From CAWGXZ01 sp963826695 (GTDB lineage Bacteria > Pseudomonadota > Gammaproteobacteria > Burkholderiales > Burkholderiaceae_C), in NCBI GenBank assembly GCA_963826695.1, contig CAWGXZ010000004.1, positions 1,054,001 through 1,118,000 on the forward strand: a stretch of 64,000 bases of DNA, in the 5' to 3' direction. A program made the position numbers and the translations under genes. The notes beneath the pieces are model-generated. The model searched no databases and was not told the origin of the DNA. It saw only the letters and a list, made by a program, of their open reading frames with translations. Position 1 is the stretch's first letter. Each line of letters opens with the position of its first letter. Below, piece by piece: positions 47,085-57,956 of this stretch.

Positions 47085-48353
47085 ATGGCGTCTGAACCCA
47101 CTGCGCCCGTCACCCCTGCCGCTGCGTCGCGACCGGCATTGATGCCGCTAGACGATGCGCTCGAACGCCTGCTTGCCGCGGTTGGCCCGCCGGCTCGCGA
47201 AGCCGCCGAGTGCGTCCGCACCGAAGCCGCGCTGGGCCGGGTGCTGGCGGCGGATGTGGTTTCGCCGCTCGCCGTGCCGCCCGAGGACAACAGCGAGATG
47301 GACGGCTACGCCGTGCGCAGCGCCGATCTCCCCGCCGCCGGGTCGGTGCTGCCGGTTAGCCAGCGCATACCCGCGGGTGCGCCGGGCGGGCCGCTGGCGC
47401 CGGGCAGCGCTGCGCGCATCTTCACCGGGGCGCAGATTCCCCCGGGCGCCGATGCGGTGGTGATGCAGGAGCACTGCGAGCCGCTGGACGGCGGCCAGGT
47501 GCGCATCGGCATCGTTCCGGGCCCGGGCCTGGCGATTCGCCGGCGCGGCGAGGACGTGTCGGTCGGTGACCGGGTGCTCACCGCCGGGCTGCGCTTGACG
47601 CCGCAGGCGCTCGGCCTGGCCGCTTCGGTCGGCGCTGCGGAGCTGTCGGTGGCGCGCCGGCCACGGGTGGCGATCTTCTCCACCGGCGACGAGCTGGTGA
47701 TGCCCGGCGAGCCGTTGCCGCCGGGCGCCATCTACAACTCGAACCGCTACCTGTTGCGCGGCCTGGTCGAAGCCTTCGGCGGGGTGTGCATCGACCTCGG
47801 CATCGTCTCCGACCGGCTCGACGCGACCCGCGAGGCGCTGCGTCGTGCGGCGGCGTCGAGCGAGCTGATCGTCAGCAGCGGCGGCGTCTCGGTCGGCGAG
47901 GAAGACCACCTTCGCCCGGCGGTCGAAGCCGAAGGCCGCCTCGATCTCTGGCAGATCGCCATGAAGCCCGGCAAACCGCTGGCTTTCGGGGCGGTGCGCC
48001 GCGACGGCGGCGAAACGCCGTTCGTCGGCTTGCCCGGCAACCCGGTGTCGTCGTTCGTCACCTTCCTGATGGCCGTGCGGCCGCTGCTGCTGCGGCTGCA
48101 GGGCGCAAGCGAGCTGCGGCCGCGGGCGTTGATGCTCCCCGCCGGTTTCGATTGGCCGCGGCCCGATCGCCGGCGCGAGTTCCTGCGTGCGCGAGTCGGC
48201 GACGGCGGCACGCTCGAACTCTTCCGCCACCAGGGTTCGGCGGTGCTGACCTCGACCGTCTGGGCCGACGGGCTGGTCGACAATCCACCCGGGCAGCCGA
48301 TCGCCCGCGGCGACCCCGTCCGCTTTCTCCCTTTTGCGGAGCTGCTCAAATGA
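47085..48353 (+). CDS. moeA: Molybdopterin molybdenumtransferase MoeA
   Basis: Inserts molybdenum into adenylated molybdopterin. It is 422 residues with the MoeA N-terminal signature (VPPEDNSEMDGYAVRS), RIFTGAQIPPGADAVVMQEH, and the MogA-like domain (IFSTGDELVMPGEPLPPGAIYNSN; SSGGVSVGEEDH; GLPGNPVSSFVTF). ATG 47085 is 56 bases after thrC. The stop overlaps moaD (ATGA), giving a moeA-moaD-moaE unit. Confidence 0.97.
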   Translation: MASEPTAPVTPAAASRPALMPLDDALERLLAAVGPPAREAAECVRTEAALGRVLAADVVSPLAVPPEDNSEMDGYAVRSADLPAAGSVLPVSQRIPAGAPGGPLAPGSAARIFTGAQIPPGADAVVMQEHCEPLDGGQVRIGIVPGPGLAIRRRGEDVSVGDRVLTAGLRLTPQALGLAASVGAAELSVARRPRVAIFSTGDELVMPGEPLPPGAIYNSNRYLLRGLVEAFGGVCIDLGIVSDRLDATREALRRAAASSELIVSSGGVSVGEEDHLRPAVEAEGRLDLWQIAMKPGKPLAFGAVRRDGGETPFVGLPGNPVSSFVTFLMAVRPLLLRLQGASELRPRALMLPAGFDWPRPDRRREFLRARVGDGGTLELFRHQGSAVLTSTVWADGLVDNPPGQPIARGDPVRFLPFAELLK

Positions 48354-48601
48354 CCGTTCAGGTGCGCTATTTCGCTTCGATCCGGGAGGCTCTCGGCGAG
48401 GGCGAGCCCTTCGACATGCCCGAGCCGATCACCATCGGCGAGCTGCGCAACCGGCTGGCAATGGCCAGCGAGACCCATGCGAAGGTGCTGGGCCGCGACC
48501 GCACCTTGCGCGTTGCGCTCGACCAGGTGCTGTGCGACGAGTCGGCGCTGGTCGGCAACGATGCCGAGGTTGCCTTCTTTCCCCCCGTGACCGGCGGCTG
48601 A
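48350..48601 (+). CDS. moaD: Molybdopterin synthase sulfur carrier subunit MoaD
   Basis: Ubiquitin-like small subunit that carries the thiocarboxylate sulfur for the dithiolene. It is 83 residues, beginning VQVRYFASIREALGE and ending in the required Gly-Gly (FFPPVTGG). ATG 48350 overlaps the moeA stop, and the stop is four bases before moaE, its partner subunit. Confidence 0.96.
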   Translation: MTVQVRYFASIREALGEGEPFDMPEPITIGELRNRLAMASETHAKVLGRDRTLRVALDQVLCDESALVGNDAEVAFFPPVTGG

Positions 48602-48605
48602 ACGC

Positions 48606-49160
48606 ATGCAGGTGGTCGCGGCCACGGCGCCACGGGTGCGGGTCCAGCAAGCCGATTTCGACCTGGCTGCCGAGACGGCTGCGCTGCGTGGCGCGGACGC
48701 GCAAGTCGGCGCCGTCGTCAGCTTCGTCGGCATCGTGCGCAACCGCAACGACGGCTCGGCGGTGAGCCAGCTGACGCTCGAGCACTACCCCGGCATGACC
48801 GAGCGCGCCATCGAAGCGATGATCGACGAGGCGCTGCAACGCTTCGACGTGTGCAGCGCACGCGTCGTGCACCGCGTCGGGCCGTTGCAGCCGCTCGAGC
48901 AGATCGTTTTCGTGGCAGTGAGCGCGCCGCATCGGGGCGCGGCCTTTCAGGCCTGCGAGTTCCTGATGGACTACCTGAAGACGCAGGCGCCGTTCTGGAA
49001 ACACGAGCAGACGCCCGAAGGTGCCCGCTGGGTCGATGCGCGGGTCGCCGACGACGCGGCGGCGCAGCGTTGGGGCTTTTGGCGCGGCAGCGCATCGCAG
49101 GCGGCGGCAGGCGCCGACGCGGTGGCTGTCGAGCGCGGCGCCGGGGGACGCGGCAGCTGA
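48606..49160 (+). CDS. moaE: Molybdopterin synthase catalytic subunit MoaE
   Basis: Large subunit of molybdopterin synthase converting precursor Z. It has VGAVVSFVGIVRNRNDG near the N-terminus, VHRVGPLQPLEQIVFVAV in the core, and the lysine-bearing active-site block DYLKTQAPFWKHE. It is 184 residues, longer than the usual ~150 because of an Ala/Gly-rich C-terminal tail of about 25 residues with no evident function. Confidence 0.96.
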   Translation: MQVVAATAPRVRVQQADFDLAAETAALRGADAQVGAVVSFVGIVRNRNDGSAVSQLTLEHYPGMTERAIEAMIDEALQRFDVCSARVVHRVGPLQPLEQIVFVAVSAPHRGAAFQACEFLMDYLKTQAPFWKHEQTPEGARWVDARVADDAAAQRWGFWRGSASQAAAGADAVAVERGAGGRGS

Positions 49161-49179
49161 ACGCTGGATTTGCTCGCGC

Positions 49180-49575
49180 ATGAGCGGGCTCGCCGCACAG
49201 GCGGTGGCCGTTGTCATCGGTGCGGCCACCGGTGCGTTGTTGCGCTGGAGCGTGACGGTCTGGCTGAACCCGCTCTGGGGCTGCTTTCCCCTCGGCACGC
49301 TGGCAGTGAATGCGGTGGGTGGCCTGGGTATCGGGCTTGCCGCCGGCTGGCTGGCGCTTCACCCGAACGAATGGCTGAGGCTTTTGCTGGTCACCGGTTT
49401 TCTCGGTGCGCTGACGACCTTCTCGGCCTTTTCGGTGGAAGCCTTTGGCCTGCTGCAGCGCGGTGCGATCGCCCTGGCGCTGCTGCACACCGCCGCGCAC
49501 TGGGTGCTGTCGCTCGCCGGTGTGGCCGCCGGCTGGCTGCTGATTCAGTGGCTTGCCGGGCCTCTGCCTCGCTGA
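49180..49575 (+). CDS. crcB: Fluoride ion channel CrcB/Fluc
   Basis: Four-helix dual-topology membrane channel exporting fluoride. It is 131 residues with GAATGALLRW in helix 1, GTLAVNAVGGLGIG in helix 2 and the TTFSAFSVEAF motif in helix 3. ATG 49180 is 19 bases after moaE. I see no fluoride riboswitch in the short gap upstream. Confidence 0.95.
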   Translation: MSGLAAQAVAVVIGAATGALLRWSVTVWLNPLWGCFPLGTLAVNAVGGLGIGLAAGWLALHPNEWLRLLLVTGFLGALTTFSAFSVEAFGLLQRGAIALALLHTAAHWVLSLAGVAAGWLLIQWLAGPLPR

Positions 49576-49670
49576 GCACCTTGCCGACGGTGGGCTGAGC
49601 GTCGCACGGGCCGGTCCGCAGGCGCTGCCCGCCCGGCCATTGCCGTTCCCCCTGCGCAGCGCCGCACCGG

Positions 49671-49698
49671 CTTGAATTTGCTGCCTTTTCCCCGACAT
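49671..49698 (+). promoter_or_regulatory. Heat-shock (sigma-32) promoter of clpB
   Basis: CTTGAA at 49671-49676 and CCCCGACAT at 49690-49698 are separated by 13 bases, matching the sigma-32 consensus (CTTGAA-N13/14-CCCCAT). The element lies about 25 bases upstream of the clpB ATG, which has its own GGAG at 49710-49713. Heat induction of clpB follows from this by inference. Confidence 0.75.
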
Positions 49699-49722
49699 GC
49701 GGGTCAATCGGAGGATTCAGCC

Positions 49723-52317
<2,595 letters not shown>

Positions 52318-52357
52318 AACGGAGCTGCCGGCCGACCGGCGGCGCCCGTCGCTCCCA

Positions 52358-52390
52358 GTGAAACGGCCCCGCAGTGCGGGGCCGTTTCAC
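52358..52390 (+). terminator. Perfect 15-bp hairpin after clpB
   Basis: GTGAAACGGCCCCGC, loop AGT, then its exact reverse complement to 52390. It lies 41 bases after the clpB stop and before the next gene. The T-rich part is inside the stem's 3' arm rather than after it, so it may work as a bidirectional terminator or mRNA 3'-end stabiliser. Confidence 0.7.
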
Positions 52391-52459
52391 GTCGGCCGGC
52401 AAAAGTCGGGCAGCTCTGGTCCAATCACGCTTCCGTTGCTGCCGCATCGAGAGGCGCCG

Positions 52460-53698
52460 ATGATCTCCACCACCGCACCGCTGCCTGCCACCACACTGCG
52501 TCGCGACGCCCAGACCATCGGTCTGGTGGGGTTGGCACACTCGGTCAGTCATTTCAGTCAGCTGCTGCTCGCACCGCTGTTCCCATGGCTGAAGACCGAA
52601 TTCGGCGTGAGCTATGCCGAGCTCGGGCTGCTGATGACGATCTTCTTCGTCACCTCGTGTGCCGTCCAGGCCGCCGCCGGCTTCTTGGTCGACCGTATCG
52701 GCCCGTGGCCGGTGCTGCTCGCCGGTCTGGCGATCCTCGGCGCGGCTGCCTTCGGCTACGCGGCAAGCCCGAGTTACGCGGCGCTGGCACTTTGCTCGGT
52801 ACTCGCCGGTATCGGTAACGGGGTTTTCCATCCGGTCGACTTCACCTTGCTCAACCGGAAGGTCGACCGTGCCCGACTGGGCCACGCCTTCAGCGTGCAT
52901 GGCATCACGGGCAGCCTTGGCTGGGCGCTGGCGCCGGCGATGCTGGTGCCGCTGGCGGTGGCTTATTCCTGGCGAACCGCGCTGGCTGCAGCCGGTGTGC
53001 TGGCCTTCTTAGTGCTGGGCGTGCTGTGGCTGAATCGCGCCCAGCTGTCGCTCGCGGCCGAGGTCCCACCGGCGCCGAGCGGCAGTGTCACAGCGGCGCC
53101 CGCCGATCGGCCGTTCGACTTCCTGGCGATTCCGGCGGTGTGGGTCTGCTTCGGTTTCTTCCTGCTGTTTGCCATCGTGCTCAGCGGCATACAGGCCTTT
53201 GCTCCCGAAGCCGCGCGCCAGCTGCACGGCGTGCCGGTGGCGGTGGCGGCGGTGTGTCTGACGGTCTACATGGTCGCGAGCGCCGGTGGCATGGTGCTTG
53301 GCGGCTTCCTGGCGGCCGATCCGGCGCGCTGCGAGCGAATTGTCGGTGTGGCGTTTGCGGCCGCGGCGACGATCGCACTGACGATGGCACTCGCCGACCT
53401 GAGTGCCGCCGTCGTGCCGCTGCTTTTCGGCGCAATGGGTTTCGCCTCGGGAATAGCCGGCCCGTCTCGCGACCTGATCGTGAAGCGCTCGGCGCCCGAC
53501 AACGCCACCGGACGGGTTTACGGCGTCGTCTATTCAGGCCTCGACATCGGCCAGGCGCTGGCACCCCTGGCGTTCGGCACGTTGATGGACCTGCAGCGGC
53601 CCGGTGACGTCTGGCTGGGCATTGCCGGGGTCCAGTTGCTGCTGATTGCCACGGCTTTCAATGTGCGCCGGGTGCGACGCACGGCATTTGCGAGCTGA
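52460..53698 (+). CDS. Major facilitator superfamily transporter
   Basis: A 412-residue MFS protein with about 12 predicted transmembrane helices in two halves. The first half shows LAHSVSHFSQLLLAPLFPWL and the intracellular loop GFLVDRIGPWPVLLAG, corresponding to the family's D-R-x-G signature. It resembles the fosmidomycin-resistance-like subgroup in its N-terminal pattern, but the substrate cannot be read from sequence. ATG 52460 gives a normal N-terminus. It stands alone between clpB and tadA. Confidence 0.85.
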   Translation: MISTTAPLPATTLRRDAQTIGLVGLAHSVSHFSQLLLAPLFPWLKTEFGVSYAELGLLMTIFFVTSCAVQAAAGFLVDRIGPWPVLLAGLAILGAAAFGYAASPSYAALALCSVLAGIGNGVFHPVDFTLLNRKVDRARLGHAFSVHGITGSLGWALAPAMLVPLAVAYSWRTALAAAGVLAFLVLGVLWLNRAQLSLAAEVPPAPSGSVTAAPADRPFDFLAIPAVWVCFGFFLLFAIVLSGIQAFAPEAARQLHGVPVAVAAVCLTVYMVASAGGMVLGGFLAADPARCERIVGVAFAAAATIALTMALADLSAAVVPLLFGAMGFASGIAGPSRDLIVKRSAPDNATGRVYGVVYSGLDIGQALAPLAFGTLMDLQRPGDVWLGIAGVQLLLIATAFNVRRVRRTAFAS

Positions 53699-53761
53699 GT
53701 TGTCCGGACTGCCGGACACGGAAGCCGACGTGCCAGCCTGCCGACCCGCACAATCTGCGCG

Positions 53762-54367
53762 ATGCAAGCAAGCTCCCAGGTCCCGTTCGTGGCCGCCGAT
53801 TTCGTTGCAACCCCCGCCGATGCCCAGGCGATGCGGATCGCACTCGACCAGGCGCGCAATGCCTGGCTGGTGGGAGAAGTGCCGGTCGGCGCGGTCATCC
53901 TGCGCCACGGCCAGGTGATTGCCACCGGCTACAACCGGCCGATCACCGACCACGACCCGACGGCGCATGCGGAGATCGTTGCGCTGCGCCATGCGGCGCA
54001 TCTGCTCGGCAACTACCGGCTGCCCGAATGCGAACTGGTGGTCACGCTCGAGCCCTGCGCGATGTGTGCGATGGCGCTGCTGCATGCGCGCATCGGCCGG
54101 GTGGTCTATGGCTGCAACGACCCGAAAACGGGCGCCGCCGGCTCGGTGGTCGACCTGTTTGCCGAGAAGGCGCTGAACCATCGCACCCGGGTTCAGCCCG
54201 GTGTGCTGGCCGACGAATGCAGCGACTTGTTGCGCAGCTTCTTTGTCGAGCGTCGCGCGCTCTACCGTGATCGCCACCGCCGAGCGACCGCGGCGGCGAT
54301 CCCCACCGGCGAAGCTTCCGAGCTCGTAGCGCTCGATTCGGTCACTGGCGGTGGGGGATTGTTTTGA
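53762..54367 (+). CDS. tadA: tRNA-specific adenosine deaminase TadA
   Basis: Zinc deaminase that converts A34 to inosine in tRNA-Arg(ACG). It has the deaminase motif His69-Ala-Glu71 (TAHAEIVAL) and Cys99/Cys102 (LEPCAMC). It is 201 residues, with about 15 extra residues in front of the catalytic domain and a 25-residue C-terminal tail compared with E. coli TadA (167). The stop overlaps the ldcA TTG start (TTGA). Confidence 0.96.
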   Translation: MQASSQVPFVAADFVATPADAQAMRIALDQARNAWLVGEVPVGAVILRHGQVIATGYNRPITDHDPTAHAEIVALRHAAHLLGNYRLPECELVVTLEPCAMCAMALLHARIGRVVYGCNDPKTGAAGSVVDLFAEKALNHRTRVQPGVLADECSDLLRSFFVERRALYRDRHRRATAAAIPTGEASELVALDSVTGGGGLF

Positions 54368-55410
54368 AGGGCAAAGGGCGGCAGGTGAATGCGGCGCCGC
54401 ATGCCGACCACGCGGGCCACGCCGATCATGCGCATCCAGCTGGCGCTGGCGACGACTGCGGGCACGACCACGCCTCTGGCGGCACGCTGCACCTTTATTC
54501 GCCGTCGGGTCTGGTACAGCGCCGCCAGCCGCTGCAATTGGCAGCGCGGCGCCTGGCCGCCATGGGTTTCGAGGTTGAACTCGATGAAGCAGCGCTCGCA
54601 AGGCATCAGCGCTTTGCCGGCGACGACGCCATCCGGCTGGGCGCCTTGCAGCGGGTGGCCGCCGCCGCGCCCGACGTGGCGCTGGCCAGCCGCGGCGGCT
54701 ATGGCCTTGCGCGCCTGCTCGACCGCATCGACTGGCCGCTGCTCGGCCGCAGCATCGAGCGCGGCACGCGCTGGGTCGGCCACAGCGACCTGACGCTGCT
54801 TCAGCTCGGCCTGCTGACGCACCTCGGCGCCGCGGGCCACAGCTGGGCCGGACCGATGGCCTGCGGCGACTTCGGCCGCAGCGACGCCGACGGCGGCGTC
54901 GACGAGGTAACGCAGGCCTGCTTCACCGAGGCGCTGGGTGGCGAGCTCGAGGCGGTGGGCTTTCGCGAGCGGTCCGACCTGCGCGGCGCGCCGCGCTTCG
55001 ACGGCCTGGACGTCCGCGGCCTGCTCTGGGGCGGCAACCTGTGTCTGGTGGCCTCGCTACTCGGCACCCGCCATTGGCCGGCGTCACGGCTGATCCGCGG
55101 CGGCGTTCTGTTTCTCGAAGATGTCAACGAGCATCCCTACCGAATCGAACGCGCGCTGCTGCAGCTGCATCAGGCCGGCGTGCTCGATGCGCAGAAAGCA
55201 ATCCTGCTTGGCAGCTTCACAGCCATGGGCAAATCGCCGCTCGACCGTGGCTACGGGCTGGCGTCGGTTATCGAGCATCTGCGCGCGTGTTGTGCGACGC
55301 CGATCCTCGTCGGCCTGCCGTTCGGCCATGTCCCGACCAAGCTGATGCTGCCGGTAGGCCGCCGGGTGCAGTTGCTGGTCGACGGCCGCGAGGCGCTGAT
55401 CGGCTGGTAG
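54364..55410 (+). CDS. ldcA: LD-carboxypeptidase (muramoyltetrapeptide carboxypeptidase) with His-rich N-terminus
   Basis: S66 serine peptidase that removes the terminal D-Ala from recycled murein tetrapeptides. Catalytic Ser141 lies in VGHSDLTLL, with Glu in LFLEDVNEHPY and His in LPFGHVPTKL. TTG 54364 overlaps the tadA stop; GTG 54385 is an alternative. Before the family domain (HLYSPSG) there is a stretch at about 13-36 with seven His, a Cys and five Asp, unlike a typical LdcA. It could bind metal, but no function is shown. Confidence 0.9.
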   Translation: MKGKGRQVNAAPHADHAGHADHAHPAGAGDDCGHDHASGGTLHLYSPSGLVQRRQPLQLAARRLAAMGFEVELDEAALARHQRFAGDDAIRLGALQRVAAAAPDVALASRGGYGLARLLDRIDWPLLGRSIERGTRWVGHSDLTLLQLGLLTHLGAAGHSWAGPMACGDFGRSDADGGVDEVTQACFTEALGGELEAVGFRERSDLRGAPRFDGLDVRGLLWGGNLCLVASLLGTRHWPASRLIRGGVLFLEDVNEHPYRIERALLQLHQAGVLDAQKAILLGSFTAMGKSPLDRGYGLASVIEHLRACCATPILVGLPFGHVPTKLMLPVGRRVQLLVDGREALIGW

Positions 55411-55483
55411 GGTGTTCGAGCGGCTGATGCAGAATCGCGCCGCCGCAAACCGGTCGATCGGCCGGACGGCGTGGCGGAGCGGA

Positions 55484-56269
55484 ATGCAGATGTCCTCGGG
55501 ATCTTGTTCGTTGCGCGTTTGCGCGCCATCGCTGATGCGGCGGGCAGCGCCTGCTGCCCTGTTGCTGGCGCTGCTCGGCTGGGCGGGGGCCGCGTTTTCC
55601 GCGGAGCCGGTGGCCAATCCGTACGGGCTGGCGGCGCTCTGGCGTGGCGGCGACCTGGTCAGCAAGGGCGTGGTGCTGATGCTCGTGGCCATGAGCGCCG
55701 GCAGCTGGTATGTCACCGTGGTCAAGCTCGTCGAGCAGGCGCGGATGAACCGGCAGGCGCGTGCGGCGCGGGCGTCGTTCTGGAGCGCCGGCTCGGTGCA
55801 GGAGGGCGCCCGCACGCTCGACGCGACCAGTCCGTTCCGCTTCATTGCCGACGCCGGCGTCGAGGCCACCAGCAAGCACAGCGGCCTGTTCGAGCACGTG
55901 GCGCTGAACGACTGGGTGACCATGAGCATCCAGCGCGCGATCGAGCGCGTGCAAAGTCGCCTGCAGAACGGCCTGGCGCTGCTCGCGACCGTGGGTTCGA
56001 CGGCGCCGTTCGTCGGCCTGTTCGGCACCGTCTGGGGCATCTACCACGCGCTGACGGCCATTGGCGTCGCCGGGCAGGCGTCGATCGACAAGGTCGCAGG
56101 CCCGGTCGGCGAGGCGCTGATCATGACCGCCATCGGCCTGGCGGTCGCCGTGCCCGCGGTGCTCGGCTACAACTGGCTGGTGCGCCGCAACAAGCGGCTG
56201 ATGGACGAGGTGCGCGGCTTCGGCGGCGACCTGCATGCGGTGATCCTCGCCACCTCCGGGAAGGGCTGA
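55484..56269 (+). CDS. exbB: ExbB/TolQ/MotA-type proton channel (TonB system)
   Basis: Inner-membrane stator of a TonB energising complex. After an N-terminal signal-like helix (APAALLLALLGWAGAAFS), it has the MotA/TolQ/ExbB domain with two further helices: GLALLATVGSTAPFVGLFGTVW and EALIMTAIGLAVAVPAVLGYNW. ATG 55484 (GGAG at 55476) is used; 55490 and 55535 are in-frame alternatives. It heads exbB-exbD-exbD-tonB. Confidence 0.9.
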   Translation: MQMSSGSCSLRVCAPSLMRRAAPAALLLALLGWAGAAFSAEPVANPYGLAALWRGGDLVSKGVVLMLVAMSAGSWYVTVVKLVEQARMNRQARAARASFWSAGSVQEGARTLDATSPFRFIADAGVEATSKHSGLFEHVALNDWVTMSIQRAIERVQSRLQNGLALLATVGSTAPFVGLFGTVWGIYHALTAIGVAGQASIDKVAGPVGEALIMTAIGLAVAVPAVLGYNWLVRRNKRLMDEVRGFGGDLHAVILATSGKG

Positions 56270-56297
56270 TGCGCCCCGGTGTCGCAGGAGGCGCAGC

Positions 56298-56726
56298 ATG
56301 GCGCTGAGCGTCGGGCCTGCCGCCGGCGACGATGACGAAGTCATCGCCACGATCAACACCACGCCGCTGGTCGATGTGATGCTGGTGCTGCTCATCATCT
56401 TCCTGATCACCATCCCGGTGGTCACGCACACCGTGCCGGTGCAGCTGCCGAAGGAGCAGGCCGAGCCATTTTCGGCAGCGCTGGCCCAGGTGGTGATCGC
56501 CGTCGACCGGCAGGGGGTCGTCTACTGGCGCGATACGCCGGTGGACCCACGCCAGTTGCTGGCACGGTTGCAGCAGGCCGCGGCGGCAAGTCCCCAGCCG
56601 GCGGTGCAACTGCGCGGCGACCTCGACGCCGCCTATGGCGGCGTGGGACGGGTGCTCGCAGCCTGCCGCAAGGCGGGCCTGCAGAATGTGTCGCTGATCA
56701 CCCAGCCGAAGGCACAGGGCAGCTGA
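56298..56726 (+). CDS. exbD: ExbD-family biopolymer transport protein, copy 1
   Basis: A 142-residue single-pass membrane protein with the ExbD/TolR pattern INTTPLVDVMLVLLIIFLIT. The Asp at the start of the helix is the expected proton-carrying residue. A periplasmic domain follows. GGAGG lies about ten bases before ATG 56298. It is followed two bases later by a second exbD-like gene. Confidence 0.93.
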   Translation: MALSVGPAAGDDDEVIATINTTPLVDVMLVLLIIFLITIPVVTHTVPVQLPKEQAEPFSAALAQVVIAVDRQGVVYWRDTPVDPRQLLARLQQAAAASPQPAVQLRGDLDAAYGGVGRVLAACRKAGLQNVSLITQPKAQGS

Positions 56727-56728
56727 GC

Positions 56729-57145
56729 ATGAGCGTCGGTCCCATCGATTCAGGCGCCGAGCCCGAACTGCTTTGCGACATCAACACCACGCCGCTGATC
56801 GACGTGATGCTGGTGCTGTTGATCATGCTGATCATCACCATCCCGATCCAGCTGCATGCGCTCGATCTGTCGACGCCGGCGGGCCGCAGCACCGCCGAGC
56901 CGGCGCTGCCGGTGCGCATCGATGTCGACGCCGCGAGCCGCATCCGCTGGCAGGGTGTCGAGCTGGTCGATCCGGCCGCGCTGGACGCCCGCTTGCGCGA
57001 ACTGGCAGCGCAGCAGCCCCGTCCCGAGTTGCAGCTTCGGCCTGATGCGCGTGCACGCTATGGCGCGGTCGCCGAAGTGCTCGCCGCGACCCGCCGGCAT
57101 GGACTGCGGCAGGTGACGATGCTCGGCGACGAGCAGTTCGAGTGA
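56729..57145 (+). CDS. ExbD-family biopolymer transport protein, copy 2
   Basis: A 138-residue paralogue of the preceding gene with INTTPLIDVMLVLLIMLIIT and the same membrane Asp. The periplasmic part is diverged. Adjacent duplicate exbD genes occur in some proteobacterial TonB clusters, where both are thought to join one complex. Here the second copy starts only two bases after the first gene ends. Confidence 0.92.
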   Translation: MSVGPIDSGAEPELLCDINTTPLIDVMLVLLIMLIITIPIQLHALDLSTPAGRSTAEPALPVRIDVDAASRIRWQGVELVDPAALDARLRELAAQQPRPELQLRPDARARYGAVAEVLAATRRHGLRQVTMLGDEQFE

Positions 57146-57247
57146 CAACGACGGCGACGCTGGACGCAGGCGCAGGGCAGGGTCGCCGCGGCGGCGCTGC
57201 CGCGCTGGCGCAGCGACTTCGACCCGCCGCAGCGGGGCAGCCGTTGG

Positions 57248-57922
57248 ATGGCGACGGCGGCGGTTGTCGGCCTGCACGCGGTGGTCGGACTGGCGCTGCT
57301 CGATGCGACGCAGCGCCCCGCGCTGCAGCCGACGCCCGAACCGATCTTGATCCAGCAGATCAGGCTGCCGCCGCCGGCACCCGCTGTCCCGCCACCGCCG
57401 CCGGCCGAGCCGCGGCCCCCACAGGAGCGCCGCCCCGTGCCGCCTCCCGTGCCATCACCGCGACCCGCGACCGCGCTGCCCCGGGCGCCCCAGCCAAAAA
57501 TCGACGCAACCGCACCCGCGGTTGCGCAGCCCGTCGCGCCAACCGCTCCGGCGCTGCCTGTGGTCCCGTCCCCGGCGCCCGCACCCGCTCCGGTCGTGCC
57601 TGCCCCCGCCACGCCGGGGCCGCCCGCGCCAGCGTCACCCCCACCGGCGCCGCCGCGCGCCACAGCGGGGCGCAGCGAAATCGGCGTGGCCTGTCCCACG
57701 CAGGTTCAGCCCGAGATGCCCCGTCGCGCGCTTCAGGAAGGTCTCGGTGGGGTCGTGCGGGCGCAGGCGGTGATCCGCAACGGTGCGGTCGTCGAGGTGA
57801 CCGTCCTGTCGGGACCACGCATCTTCCACGCCGCCGTGCGGGCGGCCATGCTGCAGTACCGCTGCGTCTCCGGCGCCGACGAAGTCATCGCCGTGCAGGA
57901 GTTCGCTTTTCGCGTCGAGTAG
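57248..57922 (+). CDS. tonB: TonB-family energy transducer
   Basis: Links the ExbBD motor to outer-membrane receptors. It is 224 residues: an N-terminal membrane helix (MATAAVVGLHAVVGLALL), a Pro/Ala-rich spacer of about 115 residues (many PPP and PAP runs), and a C-terminal TonB domain (PEMPRRALQEGLGGVVRAQA; ending AVQEFAFRVE). ATG 57248 is the only good start. The frame is open upstream for 34 codons to the exbD stop, so a few more N-terminal residues are possible through a rare start. Confidence 0.9.
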   Translation: MATAAVVGLHAVVGLALLDATQRPALQPTPEPILIQQIRLPPPAPAVPPPPPAEPRPPQERRPVPPPVPSPRPATALPRAPQPKIDATAPAVAQPVAPTAPALPVVPSPAPAPAPVVPAPATPGPPAPASPPPAPPRATAGRSEIGVACPTQVQPEMPRRALQEGLGGVVRAQAVIRNGAVVEVTVLSGPRIFHAAVRAAMLQYRCVSGADEVIAVQEFAFRVE

Positions 57923-57956
57923 CCACCCGCCTACGCGGCGCGGCCGCGAGGGCGGC

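Noticed and set aside
49160..49180. Fluoride riboswitch ahead of crcB
   Set aside because: The gap after moaE is only 19 bases and shows no riboswitch-like conserved core.
53703..53718. Short hairpin GTCCGG/CCGGAC after the MFS gene
   Set aside because: Six-base stem with no T tract; too common in GC-rich DNA to call a terminator.
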